The notes beneath the pieces were generated by a model. It had not been told where the DNA came from. It saw nothing but the letters and a program-made list of their open reading frames with translations, and made no database searches. Positions 19,168 to 27,112 of a stretch of DNA of 64,000 nt are shown here, in pieces (within the stretch, counting starts at the first letter, position 1; every line of letters starts with the position of its first letter). A program made the translations under genes and the position numbers. Location of the stretch: assembly GCF_017901135.1 (NCBI RefSeq), contig NZ_CP072801.1, forward strand, positions 2,787,501-2,851,500, given 5' to 3'. Source of the DNA: Thiothrix litoralis (lineage in GTDB: Bacteria; Pseudomonadota; Gammaproteobacteria; Thiotrichales; Thiotrichaceae).

Positions 19168-21312
19168 ATGCCAACAACACAAAAAATCTCCCACAAATTC
19201 GTGGGAGCAGCTACCGTTTTGCTCATGACAAGTGTATCCATCCTCCATGCAGATGAAACTGTTTGGCAAGATGTTCCTCAAGCAGACATTGCCGCATCGA
19301 CCAGCACAATACGCAGCATGTTAGTTTCTGATACAATTACAGCCCAATTGGAAAAATACCGTTCACTGACATTAGATGAGAATCGTGTCAAATTACAATT
19401 ACTGTTGGCAGGCTCGGCTGCAAATGTAGTCCCCGGCACAGTTATCAGCTTACCACTGCCAGATAACACCTTTGCAAACGTAGAAATTACACCGATAGAG
19501 AATGCCTCCCCAGAAATTGCCAAACTAACCCCTAACTATCGTGCTTGGACAGTCAAGGGTACTGATGGAAAAATCATTGATGGCATTATCGACGTTAGCA
19601 ATACTGGATTCCATGCAATGCTGAACCTGTCTAATGGTGACACCACATTCATTGACCCAACTACATCAACGGGACAAAGGCAATACGCCAGCTTCAGCAA
19701 GCAAAGCAACACAAAAATGTTTGAACATCTCAATTGGACATGTGGGACACCTGATACCCAAACCGCCAGTTTTTCAACCACCGTACCAGCTTTAACAACC
19801 TCGTTAGACACAATAGACACCACCACCACATCTACTTACCGGGCTGCCGCCGCAAGCAGCCAACCACACGGAGAAAATGTCCTCATCTACGACCTAATTG
19901 TTGCTGCTACCGACGAATACACTAAGTCACATGGCGGGTCAAGGAATGCAGCACTCGAACAAATCAGACGGACTATTGACCGTGTGAATTTGGTGATGAA
20001 AACTGACCTTTCTATCCAACTGAGACTTGTGGGTGATGGTAGAATGGTCGCAGATGGCACAGGAAAAGACGGGTATTCAGATAGCAATGATACAAGTCTT
20101 ACCCATCTTAAGCAGCTACTTGATCAAAATGAAGCGGCATTTAAAGCAGCAGGTATACCATCCAGTAGCTATGACATTGGGCATTTGTTTGGGGGTATCA
20201 ATATCGGGGGCTTGGCGGATGTTGGGAGTGTATGTGACAGCTCAATATTAAGACCACATCTGAAAGCCCGTGGGTTCAGTGGCATAGGTAAGGGAGAGAT
20301 TGATGCCACCGTATCACTTGATGTAGTGGCACATGAATTAGGACATCAGTTGGGGGCAAACCACACATTCAATACTAATGGCTGTTCTTCACGGGAAGCA
20401 AAAACGGCCGTTGAACCTGGCAGCGGTAGTACGATCATGTCTTATGCTGGAAGGTGCAACCCATCAGACATCATTGTCCAGAATGCCGATGCCATGTACC
20501 ACAACAAATCCATCGCCGAAATACTCACTGCGACTCACTACGGCATCGACCGCGCCTGCGCCACGTCATATCAGATACTCAACAAGCGCACGAATAGCCA
20601 GAATAGAAATCCAACAATAACCCTCAGCAACACATCCTACCGAATTCCCCCTCAGACACCCTTCGTTCTGGATGCTGGACTTGGAAGCGATGCGGACCTT
20701 GACACCCTGAAATATTCTTGGGAACAGGAGGATACAGGTGTTGCATCAACAGCCAATGTTGACCTTGGCGGTAATGTTGTCACTGGCAATAATGCCCTGA
20801 TCCGCGCTCGCCTCCCCCAAGCAAGCCCCATACGCACAATCCCCCAAATGGCTGATCTAATGGCTGGCACGAAGAGTGCAGGCGAAGTTCTGCCCATCAC
20901 GGAAAGATCACTGACTTTCGTGTTAAATGCACGTGATGGTTACGGCGGTCTTGCCGGAAGAGTAGTAGTAGTCAATACCGTAAATCCACTTGCACCATCT
21001 GCCAGCAGACCATTCAAGGTCACTGCACCCAATACTACAAAGTTGACCCCCGGTGGTAAACAAACCGTCACGTGGGATGTAGCAGGGACTAACAATGCCA
21101 AAAATATCAACTGTCAAGCTGTAGATATTGCGGTCACCAGCGATGATGGCAAAAGCTTCACAACCCTGCTGTCTAGAGTGGCCAATAATGGTTCAGCACA
21201 GGTAACACTACCCCAAACCATTGGAACCAAAAGCCACATTAGGGTGAAGTGCAACAACAACATTTTCTTCAGCCTTTCCGCCACCACGCCACACGTGGCC
21301 AAACCTAAATAA
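19168..21312 (+). CDS. Secreted metzincin (reprolysin-like) metalloprotease
   Basis: 714 residues. A signal peptide (1-28, ending ILHA) leads into a propeptide-like region to about 230. The catalytic domain contains the zinc motif HELGHQLGANH (His389, Glu390, His393, His399) and a Met-turn (TIMSYAG) about 35 residues later, which defines a metzincin of the reprolysin-like group. Residues about 470-714 hold beta-sandwich modules (NRNPTITLSNTSY, FKVTAPNTTKLTPGGKQTVTWDVAGT) common in secreted bacterial proteases. It lies between the full and the first truncated ygiQ copy, in a segment of lower G+C than its surroundings, and is followed after 13 bases by a lipoprotein gene. Confidence 0.85.
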   Translation: MPTTQKISHKFVGAATVLLMTSVSILHADETVWQDVPQADIAASTSTIRSMLVSDTITAQLEKYRSLTLDENRVKLQLLLAGSAANVVPGTVISLPLPDNTFANVEITPIENASPEIAKLTPNYRAWTVKGTDGKIIDGIIDVSNTGFHAMLNLSNGDTTFIDPTTSTGQRQYASFSKQSNTKMFEHLNWTCGTPDTQTASFSTTVPALTTSLDTIDTTTTSTYRAAAASSQPHGENVLIYDLIVAATDEYTKSHGGSRNAALEQIRRTIDRVNLVMKTDLSIQLRLVGDGRMVADGTGKDGYSDSNDTSLTHLKQLLDQNEAAFKAAGIPSSSYDIGHLFGGINIGGLADVGSVCDSSILRPHLKARGFSGIGKGEIDATVSLDVVAHELGHQLGANHTFNTNGCSSREAKTAVEPGSGSTIMSYAGRCNPSDIIVQNADAMYHNKSIAEILTATHYGIDRACATSYQILNKRTNSQNRNPTITLSNTSYRIPPQTPFVLDAGLGSDADLDTLKYSWEQEDTGVASTANVDLGGNVVTGNNALIRARLPQASPIRTIPQMADLMAGTKSAGEVLPITERSLTFVLNARDGYGGLAGRVVVVNTVNPLAPSASRPFKVTAPNTTKLTPGGKQTVTWDVAGTNNAKNINCQAVDIAVTSDDGKSFTTLLSRVANNGSAQVTLPQTIGTKSHIRVKCNNNIFFSLSATTPHVAKPK

Positions 21313-21325
21313 CAGGACGTTAACC

Positions 21326-21934
21326 ATGAAAACTTATGCTTTTCCTCTACTCTTGCTTGGCACATTGGTATTGAATGCTTGTACTACCTATCCAACACCA
21401 CAGGACAGCAATCTGATACCTGTAAAATCTGAGTCCCAACAACCACAGGCAAAGCCACCAATATCCGTCACGCAAGGAAGTTCCCCTTTCATAGTGATCG
21501 GGTATGTCGCCTACCTTGACCCAAAACTGCGGGCGGACTACATCTCCGAGGAGGAATATCCACGGTTAATAACCTTATTGCAGAACCGGGATGCCAAGGC
21601 TGATGCCAAGGCAACTGCTGCCAAAGGAGAATATTATATTTTGTATAATGGTGCATCCAGTGACGAGGCAGTACTCCGTTATCCACCATTTGGTCGGGTT
21701 GGGTATCCCCTTGGTTATCAACCCCCTCCAAATTCTTTGGAGCGGCTAACTGATGACAAAGAGGTTGCAGAATTGGAAGATCAATCACTTTTAAGCAAAA
21801 TATTAAGTGGTTGTCCGAGCAAACATACTCAAGGATGGCCTCAACTTGGGGAGGCTTTTGGTAATTATGCAGTACATTGGAATCAAGTAATGGTGTTGGC
21901 ATGTGCTGAACGGATGGGATTAAAGAAAAAGTAG
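21326..21934 (+). CDS. Small lipoprotein paired with the metalloprotease
   Basis: 202 residues with a lipoprotein signal (LVLNAC, acyl Cys19) and a Pro/Gln-rich linker. The mature part has no recognised family; visible features are IVIGYVAYLDPKLRADYISEEEY, a Tyr/Pro/Gly-rich centre (RYPPFGRVGYPLGYQPPP) and two C-terminal cysteines (SGCPSK, VLACAERM). It starts 13 bases after the protease stop and ends just before a hairpin terminator, so the two genes form a two-gene operon. It may be an inhibitor, an anchor or a maturation partner of the protease; that is inferred from position only. Confidence 0.65.
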   Translation: MKTYAFPLLLLGTLVLNACTTYPTPQDSNLIPVKSESQQPQAKPPISVTQGSSPFIVIGYVAYLDPKLRADYISEEEYPRLITLLQNRDAKADAKATAAKGEYYILYNGASSDEAVLRYPPFGRVGYPLGYQPPPNSLERLTDDKEVAELEDQSLLSKILSGCPSKHTQGWPQLGEAFGNYAVHWNQVMVLACAERMGLKKK

Positions 21935-21953
21935 CGGTGAGAGATCATTAGTT

Positions 21954-21984
21954 CAGGGTAGCTTTTGTAGCTACCCTGTTCTTC
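21954..21984 (+). terminator. Hairpin terminator after the protease operon
   Basis: A perfect 10-bp stem (CAGGGTAGCT / AGCTACCCTG) with loop TTTGT is followed by TTCTTC. It is placed 20 bases after the lipoprotein stop and about 20 bases before the start of homology to ygiQ, so it also marks the right end of the inserted segment. Confidence 0.7.
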
Positions 21985-21996
21985 AGCTTAGCGGCA

Positions 21997-23946
21997 GGCA
22001 AACGCCCCGACCGCGCCTCGCTGGTGTACTCGCAACGCTGCAAAGAAGCCTACCCCAATGTACCGATCATTCTGGGCGGCATCGAAGCCTCGTTACGCCG
22101 CATCGCCCACTTCGATTACTGGCAGGAAAAAGTCCGCCACTCGATTCTGGTGGACGCAGCCGCTGACCTGCTGCTCTACGGCAACGCCGAACGCGCCGTG
22201 ATCGAAGTCGCCCACCGACTGTCACGCGGCGAAGCGGTGGAAACCATCACCGACGTGCGCGGCACGGCCTTCATCCGCCGCAACACCCCGGCAGGCTGGA
22301 TGGAAATCGACTCCAGCCGCGTCGACCAACCGGGCAAAATCGACCGCATCATCAACCCCTACATCAACACCACCGAACTGTCGGAATGCGAAGTCGAAAA
22401 ACGCAATGTGCAGTGGTTTGAATACGAAGACCCGCGCAGCAAACGCCCCGACGAACACAAACTGACCTTCCACCCGCGTGCCCGTTTGGATCGCGACATG
22501 ACCGTGATCCGCCTGCCCTCGTTTGAAAAAGTCAGCAAAGACAAGGTGCTGTACGCCCACGCCAACCGCGTGCTGCACTTGGAAACCAACCCCGGCAACG
22601 CCCGTGCACTGGTGCAAAAACACGGCACGCAAGACATCTGGATCACGCCACCACCGATTCCACTGACCACGCCGGAAATGGATTTCGTGTTCGGCCTGCC
22701 CTACGCTCGCCAACCGCACCCGGCTTACGGCGGCGAACGCATCCCCGCCTATGAAATGATCCGTTTCTCGGTGAACATCATGCGCGGCTGCTTTGGTGGC
22801 TGTACCTTCTGCTCGATCACCGAACACGAAGGCCGCATTATCCAAAACCGTTCCAAGGAATCCATCATCCGCGAAGTGGAAGACATCCGTGACAAAGTGC
22901 CCGGTTTCACTGGCGTCATTTCTGACCTTGGCGGGCCGACTGCGAATATGTACCGCCTCGCCTGCAAAGACCCGAAGGTAGAAGCTTCCTGCCGCAAGCC
23001 GAGTTGCGTTTACCCCGGCGTGTGCCAAAATCTCAACACTGACCATAGCGCCTTAAAAGAACTCTACCGCGAAGCCCGCGCCTTACCCGGCGTGAAAAAG
23101 GTCTTAATCAGCTCCGGCCTGCGCTACGACTTGGCTGTACTTGACCCCGAATACGTCAAGGAACTGGTCACGCACCACGTCGGCGGCTACCTCAAGATTG
23201 CCCCGGAACACACCGAAGATGCGCCGCTCTCCAAAATGATGAAACCCGGCATCGGCGCGTATGACGAATTCAAACGCCTGTTCGAGAAATACACCAAGGA
23301 GGCGGGCAAGGAACAATACCTGATCCCGTACTTCATCGCCGCGCACCCCGGCACGTCCGACGAAGACATGCTCAACCTCGCACTGTGGCTAAAGAAAAAC
23401 TGCTTCCGTGCTGATCAGGTGCAGGCGTTTTACCCCTCACCGATGGCCTCCGCCACCACCATGTACCACACCGACAAAAACCCGCTGCACAAAGTCACCT
23501 ACAAAAGCGAAAAGGTAGAAACGGCGAAATCACCGGAACAGCGCAAGCTGCACAAAGCGTTTTTGCGCTGGCACGACCCGAAAAACTGGCCGTTGCTGCG
23601 CAAAGCGATAGCGGAGATGGGGCGGCAGGAACTGATCGGCGATGGCGACAACCAGTTGATCCCGCATTACAAGGCGGGTGAGGAACAGTTGGTGTATGAG
23701 GCGCATCGGCGCAAGAATAAGGGCGGGGAGCATCAGAAGCGGGTGGGGAAACCTGTCGCGGCTGCAACGACTGGCAAACCGAATTATGGTAAACCTGCGC
23801 AAAGTGTAGCGACTGGTAAACCCAATACTGGCAAACCCGCGCAAGCAGCAGCGAGTAAATCGAATGCGGGTAAGCCGCAGGGTGGGAAAATGTTGACGCA
23901 GCATACGGGGTTGCCGCCGAAGCCATTTACAAAAAAGAAACACTAA
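21997..23946 (+). pseudogene. ygiQ: ygiQ second copy, 5'-truncated
   Basis: From 21997 the DNA matches the full ygiQ copy beginning at codon about 135 ([14 protein letters not shown]) and stays in frame to a stop at 23944-23946. The N-terminal UPF0313 segment, about 135 residues, is absent and foreign sequence precedes it, so it is a truncated copy; an internal GTG at 22024 could allow expression. The radical-SAM motif [10 protein letters not shown] and the C-terminal domain are intact. The tail has an enlarged GKP-repeat region ([20 protein letters not shown]). Identity with copy 1 is patchy: almost identical blocks alternate with clearly diverged ones. After HTGLPPKP the sequence changes to FTKKKH and stops. 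Confidence 0.85.
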
Positions 23947-23957
23947 ATAGGGAAATA

Positions 23958-25289
23958 GTGAATATGGATACTTATGCCAATATAAGCATTAATGAATACA
24001 CTATTTCGTCTTCAAAAAATAATATAAACCCTTATTTAATGATAATTTTTGTCGAATCTGAAAAGCTGCGCTCTATAGAAAAAGATAAAAATATCTTTGA
24101 TGATGAACCTGTTGAAGAAATAATAACTTGGAAATATATAACTTCCGTAGCCAAAGCTATAGATAGGCTAGAAATTATCGGCTACACACTAGATAAAATA
24201 AAAAAATCTTATAAAATTTCTTACACTGATTCAATAGATAAATTCTTAGAAAAGAGATTTCACTCCACTCTTTCAAAAACATTAAATGAAATACTAGAAG
24301 AAGGAAAGATAAGGAAAAAACTCAAAGACTTAACAGTGGATGATTTTATAGAAGCCTTTAAGCAACTAAAGGAAAATCAAATTGATTTAATAGCTTTGAA
24401 GAACTCAAGAATTCCTAATAAAGGAATTTCATTCCTTGCCAATTATATATTAGCATACAGTAGCGGAAAAGAAACATTTGACTATCCAGATAATAATCAA
24501 CGTTGTTATTTGAGATGCATTCTAGAAGCTTTTGACCCTAGCGATGTTATTAGCTTAGATTTAACATGGCTAGATCTGGCTGAAACTCTTGATTGCAAAG
24601 GTGAGATTAGAAATGATAGCATCAACGAACTAAATAAAAATATTGCCGAGAACTCTAAAATACTCATATTAACCGAAGGAAAAACAGATAAAGAAATTCT
24701 AGAGAGATCATTGCGCTTACGATATCCACACTTAGTAGATTATTATTTATTTATGCCTTTTCATTTTGGTGAGCTTGATGAAAAACATGAAATTGAGAGT
24801 TCAGCTTCTCTTCTGGTTAAAAGAATAGAAAGCTTTGTAGCTTGTTGTATAAATAATCGAGTAATTGGCTTATTGGACAATGATAAAGCAGGAATAGAAG
24901 CAGAGAGCAAAATAAATAAAAAAAATTTACCCTCCAATATAAAACTAATTCATTATCCTGATATTTCTCTAGCAAATGAGTATCCAGCACACGATAAACA
25001 GACCAATGACCAACCGTCAACAACCATGTGTAATATCAATGGCAAAGCTGCTAGTATTGAAATTTACTATGGAAATGATATTTTAACAGAAGAAAATAAT
25101 TTAATTCCAATTCAGTGGACTGAAAAAAAAGATCAAGGAAATTTCCAAAAAAATAAAAAAAAGCAACTTTTCAAAAAAATGCAAGAAAAACTTAGCATAT
25201 GCGAAAAAGATCATACGAAAATCAATAACTATGACTGGTCGGGCATTGATGCTATTTTTAAAGCCTTATTTCGATGCTTCCAAGAATAA
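23958..25289 (+). CDS. AT-rich HEPN/Toprim-type protein, putative defence protein
   Basis: 443 residues, from GTG 23958 or ATG 23964. The C-terminal half has Toprim motifs: LILTEGKTD with Glu240, and GLLDNDKAG with Asp307 and Asp309, separated by 66 residues. This is the Glu / Asp-x-Asp metal site used by OLD-type nucleases and related enzymes. The N-terminal 220 residues are helical and resemble the domain that precedes Toprim in HEPN/Toprim-associated proteins; that match is by memory of the family. Base composition is far more AT-rich than the neighbours, and codon use differs (many AAA, AAT, ATA), which indicates recent transfer. It stands alone 12 bases after a truncated ygiQ. A nuclease role in anti-phage defence is inferred, not shown. 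Confidence 0.7.
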   Translation: MNMDTYANISINEYTISSSKNNINPYLMIIFVESEKLRSIEKDKNIFDDEPVEEIITWKYITSVAKAIDRLEIIGYTLDKIKKSYKISYTDSIDKFLEKRFHSTLSKTLNEILEEGKIRKKLKDLTVDDFIEAFKQLKENQIDLIALKNSRIPNKGISFLANYILAYSSGKETFDYPDNNQRCYLRCILEAFDPSDVISLDLTWLDLAETLDCKGEIRNDSINELNKNIAENSKILILTEGKTDKEILERSLRLRYPHLVDYYLFMPFHFGELDEKHEIESSASLLVKRIESFVACCINNRVIGLLDNDKAGIEAESKINKKNLPSNIKLIHYPDISLANEYPAHDKQTNDQPSTTMCNINGKAASIEIYYGNDILTEENNLIPIQWTEKKDQGNFQKNKKKQLFKKMQEKLSICEKDHTKINNYDWSGIDAIFKALFRCFQE

Positions 25290-25309
25290 AATTACTGACT
25301 GGTGAGTAA

Positions 25310-25548
25310 CTACACCCAATCCTCCAACAACAACCCCTGCACTCTCTCAAACTCACGGACATTGTGCGTCACCAATATCGCTTTCAACGAGCGGACATGA
25401 GCAGCAATCAACGTATCATAATGCCCAATCGGTTGCCCCAACTGCATTAATTCACAGCGCACCAACGCCGCCTATTGCGATTGCTCTTCACCCCAATCCA
25501 GCACTTGAATGTATTTGAGGAAACTATTGAGAGTAAACGACTTTCATT
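25310..25548 (-). pseudogene. Dead vapC (PIN-domain toxin) remnant
   Basis: On the minus strand the reading LNSFLKYIQVLDWGEEQSQ, a stop (TAG), then AALVRCELMQLGQ, GHYDTLIAAHVRSLKAIL and VTHNVREFERVQG gives the C-terminal two-thirds of a VapC-type PIN ribonuclease ending at 25310. The first Asp and strand of the PIN fold are missing and an in-frame stop lies near 25470, so the toxin is not functional. No antitoxin gene remains beside it. Confidence 0.75.
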
Positions 25549-25620
25549 ATTCGACAACACCTGTCATCTTGTTTTAAAGTTCTCGCTATCAGCTTCTTAA
25601 CCGTAGGATGACCCCATGCC

Positions 25621-26025
25621 ATGACCACATTGCAAGTCAATTCAGCTATTGAACTGGATCAGGTGTTGCGCGGTGTTGAAATGCTCGACACGCCAGAGTT
25701 GGAACGTTTCTTTTCGCAAGTCGGTATCCTGTTGGCACGCCGCAAAGCACCCAGTATCCCGCAACGGGAAGCGGTATTGCTGCAACAAATCAATACGCCG
25801 TTGCCCGCGCAAACGCTGGCAGACTATCAGGATCTCAGCCAAAAATTGCGCGATGAGAATATTACGCCAGCCGAACATGCTCACTTACTAACCTTGGTGG
25901 ATGTTGTCGAACTGGCAGATGCCGAACGGATGCAGCATTTATTTGAGCTTGCCCAACTGCGCAACGTACCACTGGATACGCTAATGCAACAGTTAGGGAT
26001 TCAGACACCAGCACCTTATGTCTAA
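25621..26025 (+). CDS. Small helical protein, partner of HNH nuclease
   Basis: 134 residues, mainly helical, rich in Leu, Gln and Glu (LDTPELERFFSQVGILLARRKAP, LADYQDLSQKLRDENITPAEHAHLLTLVDVVELADAERMQHLFELAQLR). No domain is recognised. Its last 8 bases overlap the HNH nuclease gene, so the two are translationally coupled; such gene pairs are common beside this HNH type. An AGGATG site precedes it. A role as immunity or specificity partner is inferred from the overlap alone. Confidence 0.6.
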   Translation: MTTLQVNSAIELDQVLRGVEMLDTPELERFFSQVGILLARRKAPSIPQREAVLLQQINTPLPAQTLADYQDLSQKLRDENITPAEHAHLLTLVDVVELADAERMQHLFELAQLRNVPLDTLMQQLGIQTPAPYV

Positions 26026-26440
26026 ACGCCATCTTTCCAGCGCGGAACAAAGCGCGATTATTGAGCGTGCGGGTGGACGTTGCGAGTATTGCCAAAGCCA
26101 GATGGAATATTCGGGGCAATCGTTCGAGTTTGATCATATCGCCCCTATCAGCCGTGCGGGCGAAACATCGCTCGAAAATCTAGCCTTAGCCTGCGGTGGC
26201 TGTAATCGCCACAAATCCAATAAAGTGCAAGGCACTGATCCTGCGACAGGTGATAGGGTTGAGCTGTTTAATCCGCGCCAGCAACAATGGGAAGCCCATT
26301 TTGGTTGGACGGATGATTACACGCAAATGATTGGTTTGACAGCAATCGGGCGAGCAACCGTAGCAGCGTTAAAACTCAATCGTATGGGCTTGGTGAATAT
26401 GCGGCGTGTGCTCTGTATGGCGGGCAAGCATCCAGCGTAG
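26018..26440 (+). CDS. HNH endonuclease
   Basis: 140 residues with a standard HNH/beta-beta-alpha-metal motif: zinc-knuckle CEYC (about 27-30), [33 protein letters not shown] with the catalytic His in DHI, and the second CGGC knuckle. It is a short single-domain nuclease that would act on DNA; the target is not known. It is coupled to the 134-residue gene upstream and lies between the dead vapC and the third ygiQ fragment. The overall location suggests defence or mobile-element cargo. Confidence 0.88.
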   Translation: MSKRHLSSAEQSAIIERAGGRCEYCQSQMEYSGQSFEFDHIAPISRAGETSLENLALACGGCNRHKSNKVQGTDPATGDRVELFNPRQQQWEAHFGWTDDYTQMIGLTAIGRATVAALKLNRMGLVNMRRVLCMAGKHPA

Positions 26441-26457
26441 GCAACAAGGATAAAGGG

Positions 26458-27030
26458 GGTAAGGAACAATACCTGATCCCGTATTTCATCGCCGCGCACC
26501 CCGGCACGTCCGACGAAGACATGCTCAACCTCGCGCTGTGGCTGAAGAAAAACGGCTTTCGCGCCGACCAAGTGCAAGCGTTTTACCCCTCACCGATGGC
26601 CTCCGCCACCACCATGTACCACACCGACAAAAACCCGCTGCACAAAGTCACCTACAAGAGCGAAAAAGTGGCAACCGCGAAATCACCGGAACAGCGCAAG
26701 CTGCACAAAGCGTTCCTGCGCTGGCACGACCCGAAAAACTGGCCGCTGCTGCGCAAAGCAATGGCGGAGATGGGGCGGCAGGAACTGATCGGCGATGGCG
26801 AGAACCAGTTGATCCCACATTACAAAGCGGGTGAGGAACAGTTGGTGTATGAGGCGCATCGGCGCAAGAATAAGGGTGGAGAGCATCAGAAGCGGGTGGG
26901 GAAACCGAATACGAAGCCGCAGGGTGGGAAAATGTTGACGCAGCATACGGGGTTGCCACCGAAGGCGCGGGCGGATATGGGCGGGAAGCCGAAGCCAACG
27001 GGGAAACCCAAACAGCGTGGTGGTAGATAG
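26458..27030 (+). pseudogene. ygiQ: ygiQ third copy, 3' fragment only
   Basis: Homology to ygiQ begins abruptly at [10 protein letters not shown] (codon about 570 of the full copy) 18 bases after the HNH stop and continues in frame to a stop at 27028-27030. Only the last about 190 residues are present, so the radical-SAM core is lost. After HTGLPPK this copy alone continues into [21 protein letters not shown], which is probably the original chromosomal end of ygiQ. Confidence 0.85.
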
Positions 27031-27085
27031 CCGCAAACCAACCAGCGTAGTATCATCATCTGACACCCTTAATAGGTAAACGATT

Positions 27086-27112
27086 ATGTACGCAGTAGAA
27101 TTTGAATCTTTC
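27086..27112 (+). pseudogene. Possible start of an antitoxin gene cut by the TnpB element
   Basis: An ATG with an AGGT site upstream begins MYAVEFESF, which resembles the start of small antitoxins of the type M-x-T-V-E-F-E-x-F. The TnpB element starts directly after codon 9 and no continuation was found on its far side. Too short for certainty. Confidence 0.35.

Noticed and set aside
22024-23946. Second ygiQ copy as an ordinary intact gene
   Set aside because: The N-terminal UPF0313 segment present in copy 1 is absent and foreign sequence precedes the homology, so it is treated as truncated although an internal start cannot be excluded.
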